Source: Grifola frondosa (Eukaryota > Basidiomycota > Agaricomycetes > Polyporales > Grifolaceae). Taken from it: a stretch of DNA of 64,000 nt. The DNA is taken from contig LUGG01000015.1 of assembly GCA_001683735.1 (NCBI GenBank), forward strand, positions 744,001-808,000, read 5' to 3'. Below the pieces are notes generated by a model. It was not told the DNA's origin and ran no database searches. It saw nothing but the letters and a program-made list of their open reading frames with translations. Shown here in pieces: positions 12,443 to 24,400 of the stretch. The translations under genes and the position numbers were made by a program. How positions within the stretch are numbered: position 1 is the first letter of the stretch; each line of letters begins with the position of its first letter.

Positions 12443-14561
12443 TCATAACTTCGACTTTGTTCCGGCATCTTGAGTAACACCAGCGTCTTCCGATGCTTTC
12501 CAAGCACACTGGCCTATGATGGGGAAGCCTTGCGCATACATAAATGCCTTCTCTGAGCTCGCCTGACGCCGTGCGTAGCGTGCCGCAATGCCCTGCATAA
12601 TGACAGCCAACTGTACAAAGTTTTGGTCAAATAGAGCGACAGCAGCGATAGACTAAATGAACGCACGCGGAACAACATCCAACTACGCGCGAAGACCATC
12701 TCCGGGATCGGGTACGGCTGTCCAGTGAGTCGGCAATACTCGCGCTCGAGGTCTTCCAGCGGAATCGGCACGTCTTTCGTAGCATTCTTGAACGCGACGA
12801 TGACGAACGTATCAGGCAGGTCGCGCCGGTCAATCGCCCACGGCTGCGTGAAGTTCGCGAGGTCCGCGAGCTGTGAGGGATCAGCTTTTGCGCCGTGGGG
12901 CAGGGCGAGCCGTTCACTCACCGGGCTCCCGAGCGTGCACAGCTCCCAGTCGAGGATCCCGATCACGCGGTTCTCCGTCGCGTGGAACACTAGGTTGTCC
13001 AGCTTGTAGTCCCCGTGCACGATGCGCAAGCCCGTCTTGCGCTCGTCGGGCAAGTTCGCCTGGTACCACGCGACCATGTCTGCGAACCGCGGGATCGGCC
13101 CCACGGGCGTACCTGTCTCGACGTCGACCGCCTCCGCCTGCGCACGCGACACACGCGAGAGGGACTTGATCTGGCGGGGGAAGTAGGGCGTGGAGGGCCC
13201 GAAGTCGGAGAGGCCGAGCTCCGTGGGCGAGAGCGAAGACAACATAGCGAGAGCGTGGACGGCAGATAGCCAACTGTTCATAAGCATGTCAGTTTCTCGG
13301 TCCGCATAATCTGATACGTATGTGGCACAGCAAGCGTGGGGGTTGCAAAGTCATGCCAGTCGATCTGGTGCTACAGTGGTTGGGTGGAGTAAGGCAGAGC
13401 TCGAAAGAGTAAGTTTGAATGATACAAGACTGCGGACGGTCCACAAGCAACCAATGTCTAATGTTCTGCCACATTTGTCTGAACACCCCACGACACGACA
13501 AGGCTAGCATTATGGACTTTAACCGGGTAGAGTATCAATCAGAGAACCATCACACGACCATTGGTCGCATGATGATATCTCAAATGACATTGTTCTGTGG
13601 GCCTTGACCTTCGCAGGACAATGTACATCGAAAGTCAATCCCAGCCATTTGGATGTGACCATGTTCAGCCCAATCATCGTAGCGAACTGCCGGAATTCGC
13701 TGATTTATAAGTGTCATAAGATAGAACTTCCTAAATACTCTGCCAAGAGCTGCAGAGAACCTCGCGAAGCGCTTGACTTCACAAGACATTAGTCCATAAG
13801 TTGGGACTTTTACATCGCCAATCACACGGGGCGATCACAGCAAAAAACAGTTTAGCAACTCAAACACTCACCATTCTCGTCGTGCCTCTGGACTCACTTC
13901 GGGCATGCGGGCATCAGTGAATATGCGGCCGTCCAAGAATTCCATGATGTAAAATGGCGTGCCAATAACGGACGTGTCTTCGCACAAGACGATGGGCTCT
14001 GGGATGGGCACTCTTCGTTCCGGAGGAGTTGATGGATTCGAGTTGTATTTGTGCAGGGCACGCAACATCCGGTATTCCCGTTCGACCTGATGCGCAGTGG
14101 AAGACAGAAGTTGGCCTGCGGGTTTCTTTCGCAACACAAACCGCTTGCGACTTGGAAACAACATGAGATAACACACTAACATATAACTCAGCAGACGTAC
14201 CGTGCATCTGTCAGGAAATATGTAGGATTTGACTGGGAACATCAGCGATTGTCCTGAACGCAGAACTGCGTTCGAACGCACCTGCCCAAACTGCAAACGA
14301 GTATTTCTATAAGAGATCTTATGAATAAAATTTGAAAAGACATACCTTGAATTGTTTGACGTCTACAGGCTCCTGGACTACATCGACTTGCCTGGCGAGA
14401 TACGCGTTCAAGTTCGCGACGTCGATGGTGGCGCGAACTTCACCATATTCCCACCAATCTTCTGCTGAGCAGACATTTTGAAGTCAAGTGGAGTTAACGA
14501 GACTGTTTGGTCGTAATGCGCGACGGGGAGAAGGAATGCGAGTTATACCGGCCATGGTCAT
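12443..14561 (-). CDS. APH-fold kinase (aminoglycoside phosphotransferase family, ACAD10/11-like)
   Basis: Seven exons give 408 aa in an intact frame: 14561-14549, 14464-14346, 14290-14282, 14232-14201, 14150-13872, 13273-12667 and 12610-12443. It has [13 protein letters not shown] (ATP-binding Lys region), [14 protein letters not shown] (catalytic HGDxxxxN) and [11 protein letters not shown] (metal-binding Asp). These match the stand-alone kinase domain of ACAD10/ACAD11, which phosphorylates 4-hydroxyacyl-CoA in animals; the fungal substrate is not known. Exon 3 is a 9-nt microexon (TTTGGGCAG, FGQ) needed for the conserved [13 protein letters not shown] stretch. The 598-nt intron at 13274-13871 is about ten times normal length. 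The tiny first exon (MTMAA.. or MAA..) is inferred from a good donor and acceptor. Confidence 0.87.
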
Positions 14562-15454
14562 TGAAGAGGCGGAACAACGTCTACCGGCCTTCACATGATC
14601 TCGAAATATCACATTCGAGCGGTGGATTGAATTACTCGTTATTTAAAAACACCAAGATATTTCCATCCTCCTTCAGCTTCAGCTTCGATGTTGTGAAAGG
14701 TCAGAGTCAGGTACACACGAGGCAGCTTTGACATAAGTTATTTTTTTCGACGACGCTTTTTGGTCTTTGACCTTCCACTACCAGACCAGCTGCATGACAT
14801 GATCTGCGTAAAGATATTACTTAATGTCTGCTTCAACTTGTTTAAATATTGCAAGTTGCTCTCACCGTAAGTGTAATGATAAGAAGAGGCGATCGACGGC
14901 GACTAGTAAGCTGGACCTTCCTTCCAGGAAGCTACAAATGCTCTGATTTACGCTATGCACATTCCCGCGATTAATAATCTGCTACTGATGTAGTCGGGCA
15001 TTGTGTTGTGCCCGAAGACGCTGAAAAATAAGTGCTGTTGCTAAGCACTGCAGTGACGGCGCCGCGCATCAATGAGTGCTGGGGGCAATTCAGCGGCCAA
15101 CTGTTGCTACTTTCCAACCTATAAGCTGGCCGTTCAACGTTTGGGAACAAGGTACATGCATGTTTCTGGCCTGTGACATTTCTCTGATACTCGTTCACAC
15201 CGCACGATACTAGGTTTAAGGCCTAATAACTTCAGTGTTTTGGTCTGGTGATTTAACACCCCTTATTTCCTTCTCGGGTGAGTAGGTTGAATTAAACCGC
15301 TATGCTGGCATCTGACACTCATGAAGTAGTGCCTCACCTGCCTTAAGGGAAATTGATGCTCCATCTTCTCAACTTAGTGAGTTGCATATCGATCTATAAC
15401 ACTGAAAAGCTCCTCACTGGAAACCAATTTTAGCGATGCTTATTATCCTCTTCA
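14562..15454. other. Intergenic, divergent promoters
   Basis: About 890 bp between the kinase gene and the HET gene, which point away from each other. It probably contains the missing first ATG or exon of the HET gene as well as both promoters. No RNA gene or repeat recognised. Confidence 0.4.
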
Positions 15455-17293
15455 TTGTTGTGCACTCAGAGACACGGCCTTTACGTGCACTTTAAGAATA
15501 GAAATGGCGGACGAGGACAGGAGAGCGCCATTCACTTGCTTCATACCCAACACATGACACTCGAGCACTTCGCGAAGCCTCCTCCCTACGCAATTCTGTC
15601 TCATAGATGGCGGGATGGGGAAGTTCTCTTCCAGGATATACATGATATTTCTCATGCAAAGACGTTAAAAGGTCACTCTAAGGTATCCCAAGCTTGTGCC
15701 ATGGCGTCGAAGGACGGATACGACTGGATCTGGATGGACACATGCTGTATCGACCAGAAGAGCAGCGCTGAACAGTCTGAGGCCATCAATTCGATGTACG
15801 CTTGGTACAGGGACGCCGAGATCTGTTATGCATACCTGGACGATGTTCGCAGCGATGAAGATTGCGAGGGGCCTCTTTCGTCGTTCAGACACAGCGAGTG
15901 GTTTACACGAGGGTGGACTCTACAGGAGCTGATCGCACCTCGACGTCTGGTTTTCGTCGCGGGCGATTGGAAAAATATTGGGACCAGGACAGGGTTGGTC
16001 GATACCATCGAAGAAATTACGCGGATCCACCGTCTGGTGCTGTTACGAGTGCCGATGAAATGCAGCATCGCAGCACGCATGTCGTGGGCTGCCAAAAGGC
16101 AGACGTCGAGGGTGGAGGATAGAGCTTATTCTTTGATGGGCCTATTTGGAGTTCATATGCCCACGATCTACGGAGAAGGCGAACAGGCCTTTGTTCGACT
16201 TCAGCAGGAAATCATGAAGCACTCCAACGATCACAGTATCTTTGCTTGGCAGCCGACGAAGGTTTTCTCTATCATTCCAATGCACGGCGTCGTTCACTTC
16301 CTGACGTCTGAACCCGACCTTTTCCAGACAGGGATCCTAGCGTCTTCTCCCGATAACTTTTTCTATTGCGCAGACATCGTTCAAATGCCGTACGAAGAAT
16401 TCGAGCACCGTTTCTCGATCACAGCTTCTACTCCAGAATACTCAGCTACGAACTATGGCATCCGCATCCAATTACCCTTGAATGCGACATTCGGGCTCGA
16501 GAAAATACCCGACTCTCAAGGCTACACAGCGGCATTGCCAGGCGTCGAATGCTGTTTGGCCGCACTAGCATGCACCGTATCGAATGACCAGTCAAGTACT
16601 GTTTGCATTCTTTTGGCAAAGATACCCCAGACAAGCAGTCAATTTGTCAGAATGACTCCATACCTCGTCTTGGTGGATCATCACAATGTCCAGCATTTTA
16701 CTCCGAAAGACGTGTATATTCGTCAGGAGCCCGTCTTGCGCGTGGACATATCCCTGCACGATGCCTCCCGGAAGCCGTATCTAACATGTCAGTTCGAAGT
16801 GAAGGACGGACATCTGCAAGAGCGCGGCATGCGCCTCTTCTTTCGGAACGGCTCGCCGACTCATTCGCAGCGATTACATGGTTGGCGGCGCTATCGAGGA
16901 TTGAGATTGAAGACCGTTCTGCGCGAAGGCGATCACTCAGCATTTGGGGCCGTCGTGTTCAGATGTTCAAAGACTGGGTTGGTATTCGCTGCGGTCGTGG
17001 GCATCGAAAGGGTCCCTGGAACGCCTGCTGACGCACCGTGCCCATGGGTGGACGTGCTCGTGGGGGACGAGAATAACGCTTGGCTATCTAAGAGGAACTT
17101 TCAAGAAATAGAACGGAAAATTCAGGAGATGTATGGCGGCAACTCGGAATGGCACAATCTAAACCGCACCCACCCTCGACGGCGTTTGTCGGGTAGAGTC
17201 ACCAGACCCTTCGGACAAGGCTATGTCAGAGTATCTATTCGGGATCAAGGAGATCTCAAGCCTTACAACATAGTGGACATACTTACTGATTGA
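15455..17293 (+). CDS. HET-domain protein
   Basis: An open frame of about 610 codons without introns. It has the three HET (heterokaryon incompatibility) blocks in order: YAILSHRW with EVLFQDI, then WIWMDTCCIDQKSSAEQSEA with YAYLDDV, then WFTRGWTLQELIAPRRLVF. Next comes RMSWAAKRQTSRVEDRAYSLMGLFG..YGEGEQAFVRLQQEI, the usual continuation of the family. The C-terminal 350 residues are beta-rich and not recognised. HET domains occur in large fungal families; some trigger cell death on contact of incompatible hyphae, most are untested. The frame opens at 15455 without an ATG. The first in-frame ATG (15554) would remove part of the first block, so a short upstream exon is likely. Confidence 0.88.
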   Translation: MLCTQRHGLYVHFKNRNGGRGQESAIHLLHTQHMTLEHFAKPPPYAILSHRWRDGEVLFQDIHDISHAKTLKGHSKVSQACAMASKDGYDWIWMDTCCIDQKSSAEQSEAINSMYAWYRDAEICYAYLDDVRSDEDCEGPLSSFRHSEWFTRGWTLQELIAPRRLVFVAGDWKNIGTRTGLVDTIEEITRIHRLVLLRVPMKCSIAARMSWAAKRQTSRVEDRAYSLMGLFGVHMPTIYGEGEQAFVRLQQEIMKHSNDHSIFAWQPTKVFSIIPMHGVVHFLTSEPDLFQTGILASSPDNFFYCADIVQMPYEEFEHRFSITASTPEYSATNYGIRIQLPLNATFGLEKIPDSQGYTAALPGVECCLAALACTVSNDQSSTVCILLAKIPQTSSQFVRMTPYLVLVDHHNVQHFTPKDVYIRQEPVLRVDISLHDASRKPYLTCQFEVKDGHLQERGMRLFFRNGSPTHSQRLHGWRRYRGLRLKTVLREGDHSAFGAVVFRCSKTGLVFAAVVGIERVPGTPADAPCPWVDVLVGDENNAWLSKRNFQEIERKIQEMYGGNSEWHNLNRTHPRRRLSGRVTRPFGQGYVRVSIRDQGDLKPYNIVDILTD

Positions 17294-17616
17294 GGACCAT
17301 AGGATTATTACAAAGCGCGAATCAGACATCGGGGCAACGTTTATCTGTTTGGGGAGTATGGGAAATGACAAGACTTGCTGTGATATTTCAGGGGCAATGG
17401 TTTCTCTCTTGCCTCGAAAGCAAAAATATTAAGAGTTGGTGCCATTGACGACATTATACTGGATTATTAGGATATCACTCAACCAAACGGGTATAACATA
17501 AGTCTACGGCCCGTGTCTCTCCGGCGGTGCCATCCTGCAAATACCAAGCCGACATAATCGTCAGCGATAGTGAAAACCAAGATGAATTGAGGAAAGACAA
17601 CCTATGTAAACAATCA
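17294..17616. other. Intergenic, convergent 3' ends
   Basis: Between the HET gene stop and the hydrolase gene stop. Nothing else seen. Confidence 0.45.
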
Positions 17617-20600
17617 CTAATGCTCCTTGGTCGCTTCGTCAGAGCTACGCGCCTTCTTGTGCTGCGATACGAACTGCGCGAACCTCGACCGATGCTTTTC
17701 CTGTCTCGCATTGGTGGCGTGTTCATGTTTGCGGTGAGGACCTTCGTGTGGGGCCCTATCTCTATGCCCCGCATGGTGGTGGTCTGGCGGGACGGTCAAG
17801 AAGTTCACGATCAACGACCACAGATTATTCCCGCTCATGGTGTGATCGTCCATCAACACCGCCTGGTCCGCGATCTTGGCCAGCCGCCGTGCTTCTCCGG
17901 TATCCCGCCTCGAAACAATGCTACTCGGTGGCGGGTGCTCGTCTTCGTCCAGCGCCCACGCCAAGCTCCAGCTTCCTGACGCGGCCAGACCTTCCTTGAT
18001 GCCCTTGGACGTATCCGGGTCCTGACCGTCTTCTTGCTGCAGATACATCTGCAGCTGCGCCATGCTTCGCACCGTGTCCTTGTGCGCGAGGTCGAGATTC
18101 CGCTGCCGTTTCTTCTCTATCGACTTGCTCGTCTTTGAGAATTTCTTGGTGAATTTGGCGTTTCCGTCGAGATAACGGCGCACGGCGAGTTCGGAAATGA
18201 CGCCGATGAGCGCAGGTGGGAGCAGGAATGCTGGCAGCTCGCCTTCCGCCTCGAGAGGGCGGACGACGCCTCGGGTCGATACCCTTTCTCGTATCATTGT
18301 ATCCTAAACCAAGCAAGAGACAATCAGACAAAACCGAGAGGGGAAACTTATCAAAGGCAGCACAAACCAAGCCATTGTCATATACGGATGCCTCTCCCGC
18401 GTAATGATAGCCGCTTTCACTCCCACCGGACCTGCTGGGTCGAAATCGCTGATGTTCGTGGAAACGGGGTCCCGCTACGTCGCTGGATGAGTCTTCGGTG
18501 GAGGACTCGGAAACTTGAGGTGCACGCCCGTTATTGCGTCGGAGAAACGTGCTCACGCTTGCGCTGAGAGCGCGCCTCATCGACTTGTTTGAGGGATGCG
18601 GCAGATGATGCCCGTCCGCGTTATTGCCCAGAACATCTGATTGAGACCTTGCACGTTGTGAGTCTGGGGTATGGATCGAAGGGGTGGAATGAGCGTGGGG
18701 GATAGGTGGCATCAAACTGGCAGCTCCGTTCTCGTCCGATGTTGCTAGACGACTCGCAGAGCTCGATGGAGAGAGCGTCCGAATGGCGGTGGTAAAATTC
18801 TCCGCAGGAGGGAGTATCCCCGTGACGTACTTACAGAATATTGCCATAGCTCTAAAGCAGTATTTGGCCGGCGTAGTGAAGGAGAATAGTACAGGAAGTG
18901 TATGAGCGGTGTCTGTTCGATGTCGTCAATTACACGCAGGGCAGGTCACGCACAGCGGGAAACATTACCATCGTAGACCTGTAAATGCACGTTCGTTGGA
19001 GCATGACGCTTTTCTATCCCTTCCAGAATGGGGTATAATCGTCGTGCTTCTTCCTTCACTGGATACTTGTCCGGATGTGCAGCCTTGTGAGCACTGCAGG
19101 GTGCACATTACAAGTGCCCACAATTCGAACAATCACCCGTACTCACAAGTATAATATCTCGTCTCTGATGACCTCCTTGTCACTCGCGATCACCAGCAAA
19201 GGGGGCAAGCCACCAAGATAGGATACCACCGGACTCACAAGTGGATGTCCTAGCAGGTAGTTTGGTGCATACATATGCACCTGTCCATCAATGGCCAATG
19301 TCTCGCCAGTGGCGGTCTGCAGTGAGACTCTCTGGTTGCGCACAGCAGGGTCCAACGCAGGAATTGATGCTGCAGAACCCAGAATGGAGTGTTCGCCCTG
19401 CGGAATTGATGGGCACGTTGTAGTCCTCTGACTGAGCAGGAGTGGAATCTGATTTCGGAGGAACAAGGTTCTGGGGAGAGGAATCTTTACTCCTATGCAT
19501 GGCTTGCCGGATTCGACTCCGGATGCCCTCATGCACTTGTGTGGTCAGCTCATCTGGGGGAGGGGGCCATAGCGTGCTAGGTTTGTGGAAAGAGAGACCG
19601 TAGGGAGGTATGATGTCCTGAACGTCTCTTCAGTGGTTATGATGAAGTCCTCAACAAGGTACGCACCGTTGCGGTATTAAGGTGCACGCTGGGGAATGAA
19701 TGCGTCAGATCGCACCATGGGGAGATGAGCACGGCTCCAGCGGGCAGTGGAAGGCCAGTGTCACGGACGACCTGGAGCAAAGCGATACAGAGACCACCAC
19801 CTGCAGAGTCTCCAGAGAACACGATATGCTCAGGCTTGACGGGACGGTGGAGAGCGCCCTTTGGAGGTCGGATCAAATACAGGTCTACGTTATGCAGTAA
19901 GCACGGAGAAGAAGACAGGCATAAACGATACAGACAGGCAGCAAGAAAGTCTTGGATGGCACACGGAAAAGGATATTGTGGCGCCAAACGATAGTTTATG
20001 GCTAATCGAATGTCAGGGCCGATACGCCGAAAAGAATTTTCTCACTTACCGAAGACACGTCCGTTAATTTTCCGTGCGAAACGTTGGATGCAGTATCTAT
20101 TCGACGGAGTCAATCATCACGCACATATTATCAGACGTAAGATCAAACCTCTCTTGATCAATGCTTCCGAAGTAATATCCGCCTTGACATGGAGGTCAAC
20201 TGCTGTTGCCATACAGAGAAACACCACATACCTCCGTGAGCATACAAAATACATCGCATCTCGTCCATCTCTGGCTGATAAGATGCAGGTGTTTCACCAG
20301 ACCCATCAACCGACTCAGCATTCGCAGAATTAGCTCCGGACGTGTCCTTTTCGTGCGCCTTCTGCTTCCGCTTTGCATCTTCCCAATGTTTCTTGGCAAC
20401 AATCCACTCCGCATCGATGCTGGGATGATCAGCTTGGAAACTTACAGAATTCGAGACCAGACATACCCTTTGACTCCTCGTACTTGCCACCATTTAGTTC
20501 CGCCAACTAGTCGTTTCGTCATCTCTTCTCCACCGAGTACTTGAATAACTAGAGCGGCCGCCTCATCACAGCAGCTTACTGGAACAAGCAGCCGCACTGC

Positions 20601-21231
20601 ATGGACCCACGGGGGAGATGGGGTTCGTGTGTTAGAAAAGCCTTGCAGTTCTTCCACAGTGTGCCTGAGTGCTATCTCAATCGAGATTCGTTTCGTGAGT
20701 ACGAAAGACTGACTTTGTAGCTGCTTCCATGAATGTCTGCAAACAATGGGTCAGAGTCGACATCAGAATAGCTGGACACTGCGCACCTTGATGATGATAA
20801 ATGCCTCATCGTACAATAGCTCATCCTTACGGAGCTTTGGCATCTGTTCCGACTCATGGTCCTTCGAGAGGCGATCAAAGTAGTGTTTGACTAGAGTTTC
20901 CAATAAAATGGGGCCAAGCCTTAGACCAGCCTGACGAGTGAGAGAATTCACTGGCATCTCCGGAAAGTTCGTGAAGGTCGGAAAAGCTTGAAAACAAGTC
21001 GCAATCAGACGCTGAACACTGCCCTCGTCAGTGATCAGGTTCGGCCTCCGTGAGGTGAAACAACACTGCGGAAATTGCCATAAAAATGAATGTTAATCAT
21101 AATTGGCTTGGTGTTTGAATGAAATGGTTACGAACTTCGTGTACATCGTCGAGAAACTCAGGGGATTTGTCAATGTCGCTCACGACGTTGTGCAGTGCAG
21201 CGCCAACCTTCGGTGTCAGGCGCCAAGCCAT
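17617..21231 (-). CDS. Alpha/beta hydrolase (HSL-like) with long C-terminal tail
   Basis: Thirteen exons, about 995 aa: 21231-21132, 21065-20787, 20736-20714, 20664-20467, 20419-20232, 20182-20149, 20096-20050, 20001-19927, 19884-19667, 19617-19147, 19093-18969, 18912-18368 and 18303-17617. The catalytic core has YAHGGGYYFGS (oxyanion hole), FSGDSAGGGL (nucleophile Ser), IASDKEVIRDE (Asp) and DDTAHTLPVLFSFTTPAKYC (His), as in hormone-sensitive-lipase-type esterases. The substrate is unknown. About 370 residues follow the His: a Ser-rich region, then a charged segment with FLLPPALIGVISELAVRRYLDG and a Lys-rich helix, not recognised. Two single-base insertions break the frame, near 21058-21060 (TTT in LLFTSRRPN) and near 19384 (expected TLHLGSAAS). 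Both look like sequence errors. Confidence 0.82.
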
Positions 21232-21444
21232 GTGACTCTGCGTGACATACTAACGACCAAACGCGTGACGTCACGCGTAGGATGATCGGTCTGCTCTTCC
21301 TCAAGGACCCGCGAAATGGCGAACAACTTATCATAATTGATGATGAGAAAATGATAGACATTCATCAAAAATCGGAGAATATCGTAAAATGCATTCTCAG
21401 GGAGCGAGGATCATGTACAAAATACGACTTTGGACATCAAGCCG

Positions 21445-24400
21445 TCACGGTAACACCAGAATCACAGCCTCGTTCATCGGTCTCGGTGCAATGTCCGTGT
21501 TCCTCGCACTGTCCGAGCTCCCTCTTTCTTTCTGCGCCACGAATTCACCCGTGACCCTTCCATCCCAGCGAACATCAACGATTTTCACCACATCACCTTC
21601 AGTCTCCGTCTGCTCTTGCTGCCCAGCCGCACCCTGGGGGTATGCAATAGCCTTTCTCCGATCCACCACCTTGATCCGAGGCACATTGACCAACCCGCAT
21701 TCGATTGGAATCATGTTCCAAGTGATGGTCTCCTCAGCGCCTGGCAAGAGGATGGGCAAACGCCCGCTCCTCAGACCTGCTAGGACAAATGCATCGGAGT
21801 TATCAGGCTCGAGGTGCACCGTGATATTAGCTGAACGCGAAGGCTGTCGGTTCCGGACGGTCAAGCGCAGGGGTATCGGCACGTGCAATCGCGCAGTTGT
21901 CGGCGTGTCCAGTAATGCAACCAATCCATCCATGGGCGGTCGTAGCGAGGGCAATGGGAATCGGGATATTGATAATGTGCCATGGCCGCCGTCAGGTAAT
22001 ATTCTGCGAAATGATGAGCAGGCAGATGGCGTAACTGCAACAGTGCTCACCTTCGCCAAGATATCTCATATTCTCCGGGTCCGACGATTGGCTCACTTGT
22101 ATGTTCTTCACTTGGGCAAGACTAATTCGACAGCGCGCACATGACTCGTCTCCAGGCAACCATTCTGAAACTTAGGAGTGAGACTACAAAATATCATGCT
22201 TGATTGATGACTACAATACCTGAAGGGAGCTCATCTTCGCTGCTAGAATATTCGACTACCTTCGCAAACTCGCCATCCTTGCAATACATCAGTGTTCATT
22301 CAGTACCGGTAAAGCAGGTCAAACCTCACCTGCGGACGAAGACTGATGCTTTCTACCATGATGACAGACGGTGCCGCACAGGATATAGTATTAGTCACAA
22401 TGGCGTCGGCACTATTGCTCTCGTCCCAGTATCCATCCTTGTAGGTCTCGAGATCGGCAAGCCCGGGCTGTGGATTCAACGACCTTCTATATGAAACCTC
22501 GTACGTCACCTCGATAGGCTCAATTGCTGGCACCACCAATGTCCGGAGCGTCTCGCCTCTATCTATCACGCGTGCAATAGACGGACTGCTCGGTGAGTTC
22601 GGAGTAATCGGTGAGGAGGGGGATGCGGTCGACCGCGACTGCACTGATATGTCGACCGTCCTGTCGCCCGCGCACCCCGCGTTGATGAGATACAACGTCT
22701 TCACTATCCCAACACCTGGTCCGATGACGCCGCAGGTAATGCCCTTGATGAGGCTCGTGGAACGTTGATCGTCCAACGCCACATGATTCACTAGGAAGCA
22801 GGCAGATATCTATCAGCTCTCATTTTGTTTGCAAAAGATGAGACGTACCAGCGTCGTCAATATCGGTGGGCTGGAGCAGAACGTCAACAGTTATTTCGAG
22901 CTCCCGATCATCAGCGTTGTCGATCTCGATGGTTATAGGGAATCCTTCGCCAATGTAGGCAGGTCCATGGTAAGACAATGATACGTGCACTTGGTGCGGG
23001 CGATAGTGGATCCTTCCAGAGCGATGTCAGGTCATAGGTATTAATAATCTACTTAACCATGATGAGGAACTCACGTTACGCTAGAGTGATTCTCTCTTCG
23101 AATGGGCATGAATGAGACGGGATGCAGAGATGTAAGCCATCTTGCAGCCAGTAGGTCGTGATGTGGCCCCGTGACATGCAGAGGTATTTCTATCCACCAG
23201 CTCCCTTCCTTGAGTGTCAACACAACCTTGGTGATCTAGCGCAGGTTCAACATCAAATTTTGTTTGTAGCTAAGAATGCACCTCACCGTCAAATGTGTTG
23301 GTGCCTCAGACGACAGGCTACCTGCAAAAACAATCGTGGAACCGCAGCCCCAGCGCAGATTACCTTCCGCCTCCCTCGGTGAACCGTGGCTGGTAGCAGA
23401 CACTACAGCGTGTCCTACGTCCACTCGCTGCACAAGCGGCGCCTGATCTTGGGAGTCAACTTCCGAATGCCGCACAAATATTGGAGGAATATCTCCAGAA
23501 AAATGAATGGAAACCGATGAGAATGGAAGAGAAGACATCGACGTGTTCGCGGGAGCAGAGAGCGAGAGTTGATAAACGGCCGCCTCTCCGACATTCACTT
23601 CCGAATTCCAGAAAGCTACGGACGAATTCACTGTGATATAATTCATCAGCTAACTGAAGCGTTGATTATAATTACCGAAGACGAACATATTGGCTCTGAA
23701 TCTGGTGCATCGACCACCAATGGCTCGTCTCTCGTCAGGGGAACTGTGCTCTAAAGGATGTAGTGAACAAAATGGATAAATAATACGGATGTGAATAATG
23801 TCACCTTCAGGACTGCCATTAGATCCTCCTGCAATGCATCTGGTTCATTCTGATGAGAGGTCCTACCTATAATAGAACCCTGTAAGCCTCATATGATCCG
23901 AAAGATGTGTTTACCGACCGTAACCCAACATCTCTACGAGGAGCCGGACACTGAGCTCCATGTCGCCCAGCTGCTGAGCACAAGCGTACCACTGCGAGAG
24001 TAAGGGGCGCAGCAAGGAAACCCATTTCTCGCGCCGATATGTTTTCGCTATTCGCTCAAAGAATCTGGAAGAAGTGGGTCAGGGCAGGTGTCGATATCCA
24101 GCCTGCAAAAGACACGAGGCTTACCGGACGGCCATATCAAATTTGCCAGATTCATAGTATGTTTGCGCAATTCGATATGCTATCCATAACGTCAGTCGTC
24201 CTTGATTCTGGCTATTTACCGGACTCCATTTCTTGAACAACTCATATGACCTTGTATACAACTTCAATTTTGGCAACCACCAGAATCAGTCGTTAGCAAC
24301 GAGCACGAACAAATATCACGAACCTCAAGAATGATGGTCAGATGATCAACTTTCTTCTCGTTCATAAATCCGGGTGAGGAGTGTTGCGTAGACTGCTAGA

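Noticed and set aside
17617..18847. A separate gene starting at ATG 18847
   Set aside because: The sequence immediately upstream (DTAHTLPVLFSFTTPAKYCFRA) is in frame with it and supplies the catalytic His of the hydrolase, so it is an internal Met of that protein.
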